Origin: Lentzea guizhouensis
Lineage (GTDB): Bacteria > Actinomycetota > Actinomycetes > Mycobacteriales > Pseudonocardiaceae
Assembly: GCF_001701025.1 (NCBI RefSeq)
Contig: NZ_CP016793.1
Coordinates: forward strand, 3,844,001 to 3,908,000
Reading direction: 5' to 3'
Length of the DNA stretch: 64,000 bases
In this document: one piece after another, positions 52,001 to 62,229 of the stretch
How positions within the stretch are numbered: the stretch's first letter is position 1
Layout of the letters: the number at the start of each line of letters is the position of its first letter
Program-made: the position numbers and the translations under genes
Notes under the pieces: model-generated
The model's input: the letters and a program-made list of their open reading frames with translations, nothing else
The model's database searches: none
What the model was told of the DNA's origin: nothing

Positions 52001-52926
52001 ACGACACCGAACAGCTGATCAAGGAGGCGCTCGGCAAGCTCGCCGAACGCACCCCCCACCCAGGGCCGACGTTGAACGCCGTGCGCCGCAAGCGCAAAAG
52101 GCACCGCAACGTCTTCCTCATCGCCACCGCCGGAGTCGCCGCGGCCGCCGTCCTGATCTTCACGGGACTCGTCGCGAGCGACCGGTACACCCCGCCGAGC
52201 AGCACCGACGCGGCCGCCGTGCTCGGTGGTGACCAGACCACGTCGAGGCTTCCGCTCAAGTACGCGCCGCACTGGCTGCCGGCCGGCTACGCCGAGGTCT
52301 ACCGGGGTCTGCTCGACAGCGAGCGGGCGTACGTCCCGGCCGGGGCGCAGGGCTACCCGTTCACCGACGGCGGCCCGCTGACCAGGATCCTCAAGTCGAA
52401 GGGCAAGCCGGACACCGCGGGCTGGGACGAGGTGACCGTCCGCGGGCTCAGGGCGTGGGTGCACACCTTCCAGGGCCAGTCGCCCGGTCCCACCGCCGAG
52501 GTGGTCTGGGAGGCGCAGGACTGGCTGAGCGTCCTCGTTCGCGGCACCGCGGACGTGCGGCAGGACGCGCTGCGGGTGGCCGAGTCGGTGCGCGCGGACG
52601 CCAAGATCGTGCAGGAACCGTTGTTCACGCTCGACGGTCACGAGGCGAACCAGGTGTGGGGCAGCTCGCCAGGCGACTGGGGGGCGCACCTGTTCCACGA
52701 CGACGTCTCGGTGCAGGTCGGGACCCGCACGCCGGGTGTGACCGGGTCGCCGATCACGGTGCGCGGCAAGCAGGGCGTGACCGAGGAGGGGCGGGTCGCC
52801 GTGCTGGACGGGTCCGTGTGGGTGACCGTCATCGGTGCCGTGCCGCAGGAGAAGCTCGTCGACCTGGCGAACAAGGTCCAGCTCGCGCCCTCTCCTGACA
52901 CGAGCTGGATCGGCCGCGGGTTGTAG
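51997..52926 (+). CDS. Membrane-anchored protein coupled to the ECF sigma factor (probable regulator)
   Basis: A 309-residue protein. The cytosolic N-terminus (about 1-44, TEQLIKEALGKLAERTPHPGPTLNAVRRKR) resembles the short anti-sigma segment of CU044_2847-type proteins. A single membrane helix follows (NVFLIATAGVAAAAVLIFTGL), then a large extracellular part of about 240 residues. GTG 51997 overlaps the sigma factor stop (GTGA). No zinc anti-sigma motif is present. The role as anti-sigma factor is inferred from position and topology. Confidence 0.72.
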   Translation: MNDTEQLIKEALGKLAERTPHPGPTLNAVRRKRKRHRNVFLIATAGVAAAAVLIFTGLVASDRYTPPSSTDAAAVLGGDQTTSRLPLKYAPHWLPAGYAEVYRGLLDSERAYVPAGAQGYPFTDGGPLTRILKSKGKPDTAGWDEVTVRGLRAWVHTFQGQSPGPTAEVVWEAQDWLSVLVRGTADVRQDALRVAESVRADAKIVQEPLFTLDGHEANQVWGSSPGDWGAHLFHDDVSVQVGTRTPGVTGSPITVRGKQGVTEEGRVAVLDGSVWVTVIGAVPQEKLVDLANKVQLAPSPDTSWIGRGL

Positions 52927-52998
52927 CCGTCTGGAGTCCCAGACACCATCGGGCGCTCCGGGGTCGCTGAGCCGGCCCCGGAGCGCTGTGATGTCTGC

Positions 52999-54506
52999 AT
53001 GACACAACCGGTGGAGCTGGGTCCGAAGCCGCTGACCCTCGACGACGTCCACGCCGTCGCCCGCGACGGTGCCCCGGTGACGATCACCGAGGCGGCCCGC
53101 GAGGCGGTCACCACCGCCCGCGGTCACATCGAGCAGCTCGCCACGGCCGAACGCCCCACCTACGGCGTCTCGACCGGGTTCGGCGCGCTCGCCGTCCGGC
53201 ACATCCCGCCGGACCGCCGCGCCCAGCTGCAGCGCTCGCTGATCCGCTCGCACGCCGCCGGGTCCGGCCCCGAGGTCGAGCGCGAGGTCGTGCGGGCGTT
53301 GATGCTGCTGCGGCTGCGGACCCTCGCCACCGGCCACACCGGCGTCCGGCTGTCCACCGTGGACGCGATGGCCGGGATGCTGAACGCCGGCATCACCCCG
53401 GTGGTGCACGAGTTCGGCTCACTGGGCTGCTCGGGTGACCTCGCGCCGCTGAGCGCGAGCGCGTTGGCGCTGATGGGCGAGGGCATGGTCCGCAACGCCG
53501 CCGGAGAGCTCGTCCCCGCGGCCGAGGCGCTGCGGGCCGCCGGCATCGAACCCGTGCAGCTGGCCGAGAAGGAAGGCCTCGCGCTGATCAACGGCACCGA
53601 CGGCATGCTCGGCATGCTGTCGCTCGCGATCGCCGACTTCAGCCGGTTGCTCGACGTCGCCGACCTCACCGCCGCGATGAGCGTGGAGGCGCTGCTCGGC
53701 ACCGACCGCGTCTTCGAACCGGAGCTGCACGCGCTGCGCCCGCATCCCGGCCAGAACGTCAGCGCCGCCCGGATGCTCGCCTTCCTGCGCGACTCCGAGA
53801 TCGTCGCCTCGCACCGCGGCCCCGACTGCACCCGCGTGCAGGACGCGTACTCGCTGCGCTGCTCGCCGCAGGTGCACGGCGCGGCCCGCGACACCGTGGC
53901 GTACGCGGCGACGGTGGCCGACCGCGAGCTGTCGTCGGTGATCGACAACCCGGTGGTGCTGGCCGACGGCAGGGTCGAGTCCAACGGCAACTTCCACGGC
54001 GCGCCCGTCGCGTACGTGCTGGACTTCCTGGCCATCCCGCTCGCGGACGTGGCCTCGATCGCCGAGCGCCGCACCGACCGGATGCTCGACGTCTCGCGGT
54101 CGCACGGCCTGCCGCCGTTCCTCGCCGACGACCCCGGTGTCGACTCCGGCCACATGATCGCCCAGTACACCCAGGCGGCGATCGTCTCCGAGCTCAAGCG
54201 CCTGGCCGTGCCCGCCTCCGTCGACTCGATCCCGTCCTCGGCGATGCAGGAGGACCACGTGTCGATGGGCTGGTCCGCCGCCCGCAAGCTGCGCAAGGCC
54301 GTCGACGGGCTCACCACCGTGCTGGCCGTCGAGCTGCTCACCGCCGCGCGGGCGCTCGACCTGCGCGCGCCCCTCAAGCCCGCCCCGCGACGGCCGCGGC
54401 CGTGGCGAAGCTGCGCGAGACGGTGCAGGGGCCCGGCCCCGACCGCCACCTCGCGCCCGAGATCGCCGCCGCCGAGGCCCTCATCCGAAGTGGAGCACTG
54501 TCATGA
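52999..54506 (+). CDS. hutH: Histidine ammonia-lyase, frameshifted near the 3' end
   Basis: First enzyme of histidine degradation (histidine to urocanate). About 502 residues when repaired. The MIO cofactor triad is C-S-G (144-146, in [12 protein letters not shown]), a variant also known in Streptomyces; other catalytic regions are [21 protein letters not shown] and [16 protein letters not shown]. The frame breaks at about 54386. The proper C-terminus ([15 protein letters not shown] through [12 protein letters not shown] at 54504) is in the next frame and needs one added G. Its stop overlaps the hutU start (ATGA), proving the intended frame. Confidence 0.94.
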
Positions 54507-56161
54507 CCACCGTTCGTGCCGATCGAGGAACCGAGCTGACCGCCAAGCAGTGGTCGACCGAGGCCGCGCTGCGGATGTTCCACAACAACCTCGACCCCGA
54601 CGTGGCCGAGCGCCCCGAGGACCTGGTCGTCTACGGCGGCACCGGCAAGGCCGCGCGCGACTGGCCGTCGTTCGAGGCGATCTCCCGTGAGCTGAAGAAC
54701 CTCGAGGCCGACGAGACGCTGCTGGTGCAGTCCGGCCGTCCGGTCGGTGTCATGCGCACGCACGAGTGGGCGCCGCGGGTGCTGATCGCGAACTCGAACC
54801 TGGTGCCGGACTGGGCGAACTGGCCCGAGTTCCGCCGGCTGGAGGCCGAGGGCCTCACGATGTACGGGCAGATGACCGCCGGGTCGTGGATCTACATCGG
54901 CACCCAGGGCATCCTGCAGGGCACCTTCGAGACGTTCGCCGCGGTCGCGACCAAGCGCTTCAACGGCACCCTTCGCGGAACCCTCACGGTCACCGCGGGC
55001 CTCGGCGGCATGGGGGGCGCGCAACCGCTCGCCGTGACGATGAACGAGGGCGTCGCGCTGTGCATCGAGGTCGACCCGCACCGCGCCCAGCGGCGGCTGG
55101 AGACCCGCTACCTCGACGAGATCGCGGACGACCTGGACTCCGCGGTCGAACGCGTGCTGGCCGCGAAGGCCGCCGGTGAGGCCGTCTCCGTCGGTGTCGT
55201 GGGCAACGCGGCGGAGATCCTGCCGGAGCTGCTGCGCCGTGAGGTCCCCGTCGACATCGTCACCGACCAGACCTCGGCGCACGACCCGCTGGCGTACCTG
55301 CCGGTCGGCGTTCCGCTGGACGAGTGGCAGGACTACGCGGCCGCGAAGCCGGACGAGTTCACCGACCGTGCCCGCGAGTCGATGGCCGACCACGTCGAGG
55401 CGATGGTCGGGTTCATGGACCGCGGCGCCGAGGTGTTCGACTACGGCAACTCGATCCGCGGCGAGGCCCAGCTCGGCGGCTACGACCGGGCGTTCGCGTT
55501 CCCCGGCTTCGTGCCCGCCTACATCCGGCCGCTGTTCTGCGAGGGCAAGGGCCCGTTCCGCTGGGCGGCGCTGTCCGGCGACCCGGCCGACATCGCCAAG
55601 ACCGACAAGGCGATCCTGGAGCTCTTCCCGGAGAACGAGCAGCTGGCCCGCTGGATCAAGATGGCGGGGGAGCGCGTCGAGTTCCAGGGCCTGCCCGCCC
55701 GCATCTGCTGGCTGGGCTACGGCGAACGGCACCTCGCGGGCCTGAAGTTCAACGAGATGGTCGCGAACGGCGAGCTGTCCGCGCCGATCGTGATCGGCCG
55801 CGACCACCTCGACTGCGGCTCGGTGGCCTCGCCGTACCGGGAGACCGAGTCGATGGCCGACGGCTCCGACGCGATCGCCGACTGGCCGCTGCTGAACGCG
55901 CTGGTCAACACGGCCTCGGGTGCGACCTGGGTGTCGATCCACCACGGTGGTGGCGTGGGCATCGGCCGGTCGATCCACGCCGGCCAGGTGACCGTGGCGG
56001 ACGGCACCGAGCTGGCCGCGCAGAAGATCGAACGCGTGCTGACCAACGACCCCGGCATGGGTGTGATCCGGCACGTGGACGCGGGGTACGACGAGGCGAA
56101 GACGGTGGCCGCGGACAAGGGCGTCCCCATCCCAATGCTGCACAGGCCGATGGAGGGCTGA
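54503..56161 (+). CDS. hutU: Urocanate hydratase
   Basis: Second step of histidine degradation (urocanate to imidazolonepropionate), with tightly bound NAD+. A 552-residue protein with family blocks [65 protein letters not shown] and [15 protein letters not shown] 54503 overlaps the hutH stop. The frame is intact throughout. Confidence 0.97.
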   Translation: MTTVRADRGTELTAKQWSTEAALRMFHNNLDPDVAERPEDLVVYGGTGKAARDWPSFEAISRELKNLEADETLLVQSGRPVGVMRTHEWAPRVLIANSNLVPDWANWPEFRRLEAEGLTMYGQMTAGSWIYIGTQGILQGTFETFAAVATKRFNGTLRGTLTVTAGLGGMGGAQPLAVTMNEGVALCIEVDPHRAQRRLETRYLDEIADDLDSAVERVLAAKAAGEAVSVGVVGNAAEILPELLRREVPVDIVTDQTSAHDPLAYLPVGVPLDEWQDYAAAKPDEFTDRARESMADHVEAMVGFMDRGAEVFDYGNSIRGEAQLGGYDRAFAFPGFVPAYIRPLFCEGKGPFRWAALSGDPADIAKTDKAILELFPENEQLARWIKMAGERVEFQGLPARICWLGYGERHLAGLKFNEMVANGELSAPIVIGRDHLDCGSVASPYRETESMADGSDAIADWPLLNALVNTASGATWVSIHHGGGVGIGRSIHAGQVTVADGTELAAQKIERVLTNDPGMGVIRHVDAGYDEAKTVAADKGVPIPMLHRPMEG

Positions 56162-56162
56162 A

Positions 56163-56188
56163 AATTGTCAGACCTCGCTGGGACAATT
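56163..56188 (+). promoter_or_regulatory. Inverted repeat between hutU and the M20 hydrolase gene
   Basis: AATTGTC (56163-56169) and GACAATT (56182-56188) are exact arms 12 nt apart, in the only sizeable gap (77 nt) of the hut operon. They are AT-rich for this genome. Position and form suit a regulator half-site pair or a processing site. A second imperfect hairpin follows at about 56192-56219. Confidence 0.4.
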
Positions 56189-56238
56189 GAATCAGGGGAC
56201 CTCTCTGGAGGGGACCCCTGCGTGAGCGTGGGGGCCTG

Positions 56239-57408
56239 ATGCTGGAGCAGATCAGCGACGTCGGCCGTGACGCCAAGCGCGGCGGCTACTCGCGCCACGG
56301 CTACGACAAGCCAGAGCTGGAGCTGCGGCACTGGTTCGTGGAGCAGGCGGTCCGGCGCGGTCTCACCGTGGAGACCGACCGGAACGGCAACCTCTGGGCG
56401 TGGTGGGGCGAGCGCGGCGACGACGCGCTCGTCACCGGCAGCCACCTGGACTCCGTTCCCGGTGGCGGTGCCTTCGACGGTCCGCTGGGCGTGACGTCGG
56501 CGCTGGAGGCCGTGGACCTGCTGCGGGCCAAGGGCTTCGAGCCCGCTCGGCCGTTCGCGATCACGGTCTTCGCCGAGGAGGAGGGTGGCCGGTTCGGCGT
56601 CGCGTGCCTGGGCTCGCGGCTGCTGACCGGTGCCATCGCGCCGGAGAAGGCGTTGGCGCTCAAGGACCCGGACGGCGTCACCCTGGCGGAGGCGATGAAG
56701 GCGGCCGGCTACGACCCGGCTCTGGTGGGCCGCGACGACCGGGCGTTGGAGCGCATCGGCCAGTTCGTGGAGCTGCACGTCGAGCAGGGCCGTGGCCTCA
56801 CCGTGCCCGTCGGCGTCGCTTCGAGCATCCTCGCCCACGGCCGGTGGCGGTTCACGTTCGCGGGCGAGGGCAACCACGCCGGTGCCACGCTGGTCGAGGA
56901 CCGGCGCGACCCGATGCTGCCGGCCGCGCAGCTGGTGCTGGCGGCGCGGAGAGCGGCTCGCGGTGGAGGACGGGCGACCGTGGGGAGGCTCGTCCCCAAC
57001 CCCGGTGGCACCAACGTCATCGCGTCCACTGTGGACGTGTGGCTGGACGCCCGCGACTCCGACGACGAACGCACTCGTGCGATGGTCGCCGAGATCGCGG
57101 AGGCGGCTCGGCAGGCCGCCGAGGAGGAGGGCTGCGAGCTGAGGATGACCGAGGAGTCCTACGGCGACACGGTGTACTTCGACTCCGGGCTGCGGGACGA
57201 CATCGCGGGCGCGCTCGGCGGCGTGCCGGCGCTGCCCACGGGTGCGGGCCACGACGCGGGCATCCTCGCCGCGCACGTGCCGACGGCGATGCTGTTCGTG
57301 CGCAACCCGACGGGCGTGAGCCACGCGCCGGAGGAGTTCGCCGAGCAGGCCGACGTCGACGAGGGCGTCAAGGCCCTGGCCGCCACGATCGAACACCTCG
57401 GCTCATGA
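56239..57408 (+). CDS. M20-family amidohydrolase (allantoate/N-carbamoyl-amino-acid hydrolase type) of the hut operon
   Basis: A 389-residue dinuclear-metal hydrolase. Metal ligands: H and D in GSHLDSVPGGGAFDGPLGV, E in FAEEEGGRFG, H in ELHVEQGR and the final H in PTGAGHDAGILA; the dimerisation lid contains GEGNHAGAT. ATG 56239 lies 77 nt after hutU, and its stop overlaps hutF. Annotation by homology would be allantoate amidohydrolase. In this operon the missing activity is N-formylglutamate hydrolysis after HutF, so it may fill that role; this is inference. Confidence 0.88.
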   Translation: MLEQISDVGRDAKRGGYSRHGYDKPELELRHWFVEQAVRRGLTVETDRNGNLWAWWGERGDDALVTGSHLDSVPGGGAFDGPLGVTSALEAVDLLRAKGFEPARPFAITVFAEEEGGRFGVACLGSRLLTGAIAPEKALALKDPDGVTLAEAMKAAGYDPALVGRDDRALERIGQFVELHVEQGRGLTVPVGVASSILAHGRWRFTFAGEGNHAGATLVEDRRDPMLPAAQLVLAARRAARGGGRATVGRLVPNPGGTNVIASTVDVWLDARDSDDERTRAMVAEIAEAARQAAEEEGCELRMTEESYGDTVYFDSGLRDDIAGALGGVPALPTGAGHDAGILAAHVPTAMLFVRNPTGVSHAPEEFAEQADVDEGVKALAATIEHLGS

Positions 57409-58677
57409 ACTTCTGGTGCGAGCGGGCCTGGCTGCCCGACGGGCTCGCCGAACGCGTGCTGATCAGGACCGAGGCGGGGCGGATCACGACCGTGTCCACG
57501 GTGGACACCATTCCGCTGGGGGTGCGGCGGCTGCACGGCGTCGTCGTGCCCGGCTTCGCGAACGCCCACTCGCACGCGTTCCACCGGGCGTTGCGCGGCC
57601 GCACGCACGACGGCGGCGGCACGTTCTGGACATGGCGTGAAGGCATGTACGCGCTGGCGTCGAAGCTGACCCCGCAGTCGTACCACCGGCTGGCCCGCGC
57701 GGTCTACGGCGAGATGGCGCTGGCCGGGGTCACCGCGGTCGGCGAGTTCCACTACGTCCACGACCGCTCCAACGAGTTCGGCCACGCATTGCGAGAAGCG
57801 GCCGCGGACGCGGGCATCCGGCTGACCCTGCTCGACACCTGCTACCTCGCGGGTGGCATCGACCAGCCGGTGAACGAGGTGCAGCAGCGGTTCTCCGACG
57901 GCACGGCCGAGGCGTGGGCGGCCCGCGTGGCCGAGCTGAAGTCCGACGACGTGATGCGGGTCGGTGCAGCGATCCACTCGGTCCGCGCGGTGCCGCGGGC
58001 CGAGCTCGCCACGGTGGCGCAGGCGTTCCCGGACGCGCCGCTGCACGTGCACCTCTCCGAGCAGCCCGCCGAGAACCAGGCGTGCCTCGACGCCTACGGC
58101 CTGACGCCGACCGCGTTGCTGGCCGAAGCGGGAGCGCTGGGCCCGCGCACCACCGCCGTGCACGCCACCCACCTCACGGCGGAGGACATCGCCCTGCTCG
58201 GCGGGTCCGGGACGGGAGCGTGCTTCTGCCCGACCACCGAGGCCGACCTGGCCGACGGCATCGGCCCGCCGCGAGCTCGCCGACGCGGGCAGCCCGCTGT
58301 CGCTGGGCAGCGACCAGCACGCGGTGGTCGACCCGCTGCTGGAGGCCCGCGCGCTGGAGCACGGCGAACGCCTGCGCACCGGGCAACGTGGCCGGTTCTC
58401 ACCCGCCGAGCTGCGTGACGCCGCCACCCGGCACTCCGCGCTCGGCTGGGACGGCGGCCGCATCGAAGTCGGTGCTCCGTGCGACCTGGTTGCCATCGAC
58501 TGCTCGTCGCCGCGCACCGCGGGATCGTTGCCGGAGCAGGTCTTCCTGTCCGCGACGGCGTCCGACGTGGCCACCGTGGTGGTCGGCGGCAAGGTGGTCG
58601 CGAGCGGCGGCGGGCACGAGACCCTGGGAGACGTCGGCAGGCTGCTGGCGGACGCGATCGAGGAGCTGTGGGCATGA
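57405..58677 (+). CDS. hutF: Formimidoylglutamate deiminase, frameshifted
   Basis: Converts N-formimino-glutamate to N-formyl-glutamate and ammonia. The amidohydrolase barrel begins [13 protein letters not shown]. Metal ligands are in [16 protein letters not shown] and [16 protein letters not shown], and [12 protein letters not shown] follows. The frame is intact to about 58262. The rest ([16 protein letters not shown], ending EELWA at 58677) is in another frame, needing one base removed or two added near 58262-58275. ATG 57405 and the final TGA both make 4-nt overlaps with neighbours. About 423 residues when repaired. Confidence 0.91.
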
Positions 58678-59807
58678 GCGTGCTGATCACCGGCATCGGT
58701 GAGCTCACCACCAACACCGACGAGACCGGCGACGCGCTGGTCGTCGACGGCGACCGGATCGCCTGGGTCGGGCCGGCGGCGCAGGCGCCCGCGGCGGACG
58801 AGCGGGTCGACGTCGAGGGCCGGGCGGTGCTGCCGGGCTGGGTCGACTCGCACACCCACCTGGTCTTCGCGGGCGACCGCACCGCCGAGTTCGGTGCGCG
58901 GATGGCCGGCGAGCCGTACACGGCGGGCGGTATCGCGGTCACGGTCGGTGCGACCCGCGGTGCGTCCGACGAGCAGCTGTCCGAGGTCGTGCGCAAGCAC
59001 GTCGCGGAGGCGTTGCGGCAGGGCACCACCTCCCTGGAGACCAAGACCGGTTACGGCCTGAACGTGCGGGACGAGGTGCGGTCGGCCCGGATCGCCGGCG
59101 AGCACGTCGAGGAGGTCACGTTCCTCGGCGCCCACCTGGTGCCGCCGGGCGAGGACGCCGACACCTACGTCGACCTGGTGCGCGGCGAGATGCTCGACGC
59201 GGTGGCACCGCTGGTGCGCTGGGCCGACGTGTTCTGCGAGAAGGGCGCCTTCGACTACGACCAGTCGAAGGCCGTGCTGACCGCGGCCGCTCAGAAGGGG
59301 CTGGGCCTGCGCGTGCACGGCAACCAGCTCGGCGAGGGCCCCGGCGTGCGGCTGGCCGTCGAGCTCGGCGCCGCGTCCGTCGACCACTGCACCTACCTGT
59401 CGTCGGCCGACGTCGACGCGCTGGCTTCGTCGGACACCGTCGCCACGCTGCTGCCGGCCTGCGATCTCTCCACCCGCCAGTCGCTGCCGCCCGCCCGCGC
59501 GCTGCTCGACGCGGGTGCGACGGTCGCGCTGGCCAGCAACTGCAACCCCGGCTCGTCCTACACCTCGTCGATGGCGTTCTGCGTGACCACGGCGGTTCTC
59601 CAGATGTTCATGAGCGTCGAGGAGGCCGTCCGGGCGGCGACGCTGGGTGGCGCGCGGGCGCTGCGGCGTGACGACATCGGCGTGATCCGCGTCGGTGCCC
59701 GTGCTGACCTGCACGTCCTGGACGCGCCGTCGATCACCCACCTCGCCTACCGGCCGGGCGTGCCGCTCACCCACGGCGTGTGGAAGAGCGGCGACCGGGT
59801 GATCTGA
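58674..59807 (+). CDS. hutI: Imidazolonepropionase
   Basis: Third step of the pathway (imidazolonepropionate to N-formimino-glutamate). A 377-residue amidohydrolase. The metal-binding HxH is in [13 protein letters not shown] (H60, H62); further ligands are in [11 protein letters not shown] and ASVDHCTYL, and the [14 protein letters not shown] loop is typical of HutI. ATG 58674 overlaps the hutF stop. It is the last gene of the operon. No hutG is present downstream. Confidence 0.95.
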   Translation: MSVLITGIGELTTNTDETGDALVVDGDRIAWVGPAAQAPAADERVDVEGRAVLPGWVDSHTHLVFAGDRTAEFGARMAGEPYTAGGIAVTVGATRGASDEQLSEVVRKHVAEALRQGTTSLETKTGYGLNVRDEVRSARIAGEHVEEVTFLGAHLVPPGEDADTYVDLVRGEMLDAVAPLVRWADVFCEKGAFDYDQSKAVLTAAAQKGLGLRVHGNQLGEGPGVRLAVELGAASVDHCTYLSSADVDALASSDTVATLLPACDLSTRQSLPPARALLDAGATVALASNCNPGSSYTSSMAFCVTTAVLQMFMSVEEAVRAATLGGARALRRDDIGVIRVGARADLHVLDAPSITHLAYRPGVPLTHGVWKSGDRVI

Positions 59808-59886
59808 CACCGGACGATGTAGCGATCTTGTAACCCTCCGTGTGGGCCTACTGGCCCAGGGTGGGACGGCCGTATGGTTTCCGCTC

Positions 59887-60768
59887 GTGGCGGATTTCGC
59901 GGACGCGCTGACCAAGGCGGTCGACGACAGCGGCCTCAGCCTCGAACGGATCCAGCACCACCTGGCCGCGCGTGGCATGCAGGTGAGCGTGTCGACGCTC
60001 AGCTACTGGCGGCGCGGGCGCAGCCGGCCGGAACGTGCCGAGTCGCTGAAGGTCGTCACCGCGCTCGAGGAGCTGCTGGGACTCGCGGAGGGGCACCTCA
60101 CCGACAAGCTCGGCGACAAGCGGCCCCGCGGGCGCTGGCTCGGGCAGGCGATGTCCCTGGAGGACATGTGGGACTCGCGGGCCACCGACCTCGGCGAGGT
60201 GATGGCGCGGATCGACCGGCTGCAGCCCACCGCGTCGACGTACCTGAGCGTGCGCGACCGGCAGGTGATCGGGCCGGACCGGCGTGAGGTCGAGATGCAC
60301 TGCACCGGTCTCATCCAGGCGCTGGAGGACGGGGTCGACCGGTTCCTCGCGATCCAGCTGGCCGACGCCACCGACCTCGGCGTCGCGACGATCGAGGCGG
60401 GCCCGCCGTGCCGGCTCGGGCGGGTGCGCAGCGAGGAGTCGACCGGGTTCCTGGTCGCGGAGGTCCTGTTCGACCGGATGCTGCGGGCCGGGGAGACGGC
60501 GCTGGTCGACTACACCGTGCGGATGAAGCCGGGGGCCGACAGCGAGGTGTGCGACCGGCGGTTCCTGCGGCCGGTGGGCGACTACGTGCTGCAGATCGAC
60601 TTCCACCCCGATGCCGTGCCGGCGCGGTGCTACGAGTTCACCAGGCCGTCGCTGCAGGAACCGGAGACCGCGCTCACGGACCTGTGGATCGGGACGACCG
60701 CGTCCACGCACATCCACGTGCGGAACTCGAAACCGGGCATATATGGAGTGCGGTGGGAGTGGGACTAG
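59887..60768 (+). CDS. HTH (XRE-like) domain protein, paralog A
   Basis: A 293-residue protein from GTG 59887 (VADFADALTKAVDDSGLSLE). The first about 75 residues form an XRE-like helix-turn-helix (SLERIQHHLAARGMQVSVST, then LSYWRRGRSRPERAESLKVV). The remaining about 200 residues are a beta-rich domain of unknown kind ending TTASTHIHVRNSKPGIYGVRWEWD. It is about half identical to the protein at 62230 over its whole length. It lies on the opposite strand to, and converges with, the subtilase gene. DNA binding is inferred. Confidence 0.78.
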   Translation: MADFADALTKAVDDSGLSLERIQHHLAARGMQVSVSTLSYWRRGRSRPERAESLKVVTALEELLGLAEGHLTDKLGDKRPRGRWLGQAMSLEDMWDSRATDLGEVMARIDRLQPTASTYLSVRDRQVIGPDRREVEMHCTGLIQALEDGVDRFLAIQLADATDLGVATIEAGPPCRLGRVRSEESTGFLVAEVLFDRMLRAGETALVDYTVRMKPGADSEVCDRRFLRPVGDYVLQIDFHPDAVPARCYEFTRPSLQEPETALTDLWIGTTASTHIHVRNSKPGIYGVRWEWD

Positions 60769-60890
60769 TACCCACTCCCACCGCGGGCGCCCCCGGTGGA
60801 TCGGTGCTCACGGCCGAGCCGCATTCGGCCGGAGCGTCAAGGGCGCAGGATGGCCGTCGTCGGTGCAGGGAGTGCCGACGACGGCATGCC

Positions 60891-62062
60891 TCACACCTTC
60901 ACCAGCAGGTTCGGTGAACCCGTCCTGATGTCGGTGAGCTTGTTCGGCGTGGCCGCGTTCACCAGGGCACGCGCACCTGGGCCGGGGTCGCGCTCGGGTT
61001 GGCGCTCAGGTAGAGCGCCGCCGCACCCGCCACGTGCGGCGAGGCCATCGACGTGCCGCCCATCGAGCGCGTGCCGGTGTCGCTGCTGTGCGACGCGGAC
61101 ACGATCTCGCTGCCGGGCGCCCAGATGTCCAGGCATCGGCCGTGGTTCGACGAGCCGGCGCTCCAGATCGAACGCCTGTCGGAGCGGTCGGACGCGCCGA
61201 CGGTGATCGCCTCCGGCGTGCGGGCCGGGGTGAAGGTGCACGCGTCCTGGCCGCTGTTGCCGCCCGCGAGCACGTAGGTGACGCCGGAGCCGATCGAGCG
61301 CCGCACGGCGTTCTCCAGCGAGCTGTTCGTCCCGCTGCCGCCGAGGCTCATGTTCACGACGGCCGGCTTCTTCGCGTTCTGCGTGACCCAGTCGATCGCG
61401 CGGATGATGCCGTCCCACGGACCGCTGCCCGCGCAGTCGAGCACGCGCACGCCGACGAGTTTGACCTGCTTCGCCACACCGTAGCTCTTACCGCCGACGG
61501 TGCCCGCGACATGTGTTCCGTGGCCGTTGCAATCCTGCGCCACTGAATCGTTGCTGATGAAGTCGTAGCCGTCCGCGGCGCGATTCTCGAAATCGACGTG
61601 CGTCTTCCGGATGCCTGTGTCGAGAATGTACGCGGTGACGTTCGACGCGGTGTTCGGGTACGTGTAGCTGCGGTTCAGCGGCAGGCTCGCCTGGTCGATC
61701 CGGTCCAGCCCCCACGTCGGGTTGGTCTGGGTGCCCTGGATCGTCGCGAAGGTGTTGCGCTCGACGAAGTCGACGGCCGGGTCGGCAGCCAGCCTGCGGG
61801 CCTGCTGCTCGGACATGCCGTTCACCGAGAACCCGTTCAGCGCGGTGCTGAAGGTGTGCCGGACAGAACCGTGGTAACGGGACGCCAGTGCGCTCGCAGG
61901 GGTGCGCACACCGTCCTTCAGCACCACGATGTAACTGCCCTCGACCGCCTGCGCACCCGCACCGGGCAGCACGTCCTCCTCGGCGGTGGCGGTGGGCGTC
62001 CACATCGCGGTGGCGGCGACGCCGAGTGCGGCGGCAATTGCCACACGACCTCGTCTTGCCAT
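60891..62062 (-). CDS. Secreted subtilisin-like serine protease (S8), frameshifted near its end
   Basis: A precursor of about 390 residues. The signal peptide is MARRGRVAIAAALGVAATAM with cleavage near TATA. An I9 propeptide follows (SYIVVLKDGVRTPASALA). The proteinase K-like catalytic domain has D148 (ILDTGI), H181 (NGHGTHVAG) and S338 (GGTSMASPH). The frame breaks at about 60970 after PAQVR. The last helix and strand (ALVNAATPNKLTDIRTGSPN, ending LLVKV at 60891) are one base out. No P-domain. It is an extracellular protease. Confidence 0.9.
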
Positions 62063-62229
62063 CGGTTCCTCCTGGCAGGGAATGATTTGGGGAACGTGAC
62101 GAACTTAACCGCACCAACGGGTGAAATGGGAGGTTCGAAAATTCAGTCGGCAATACTGTCAAAACTGTGGCGGGCCTGTTGCGACCTGTGGAGGACCAGG
62201 GAACCGGGCACGGACGGTAACGTCCGTCC

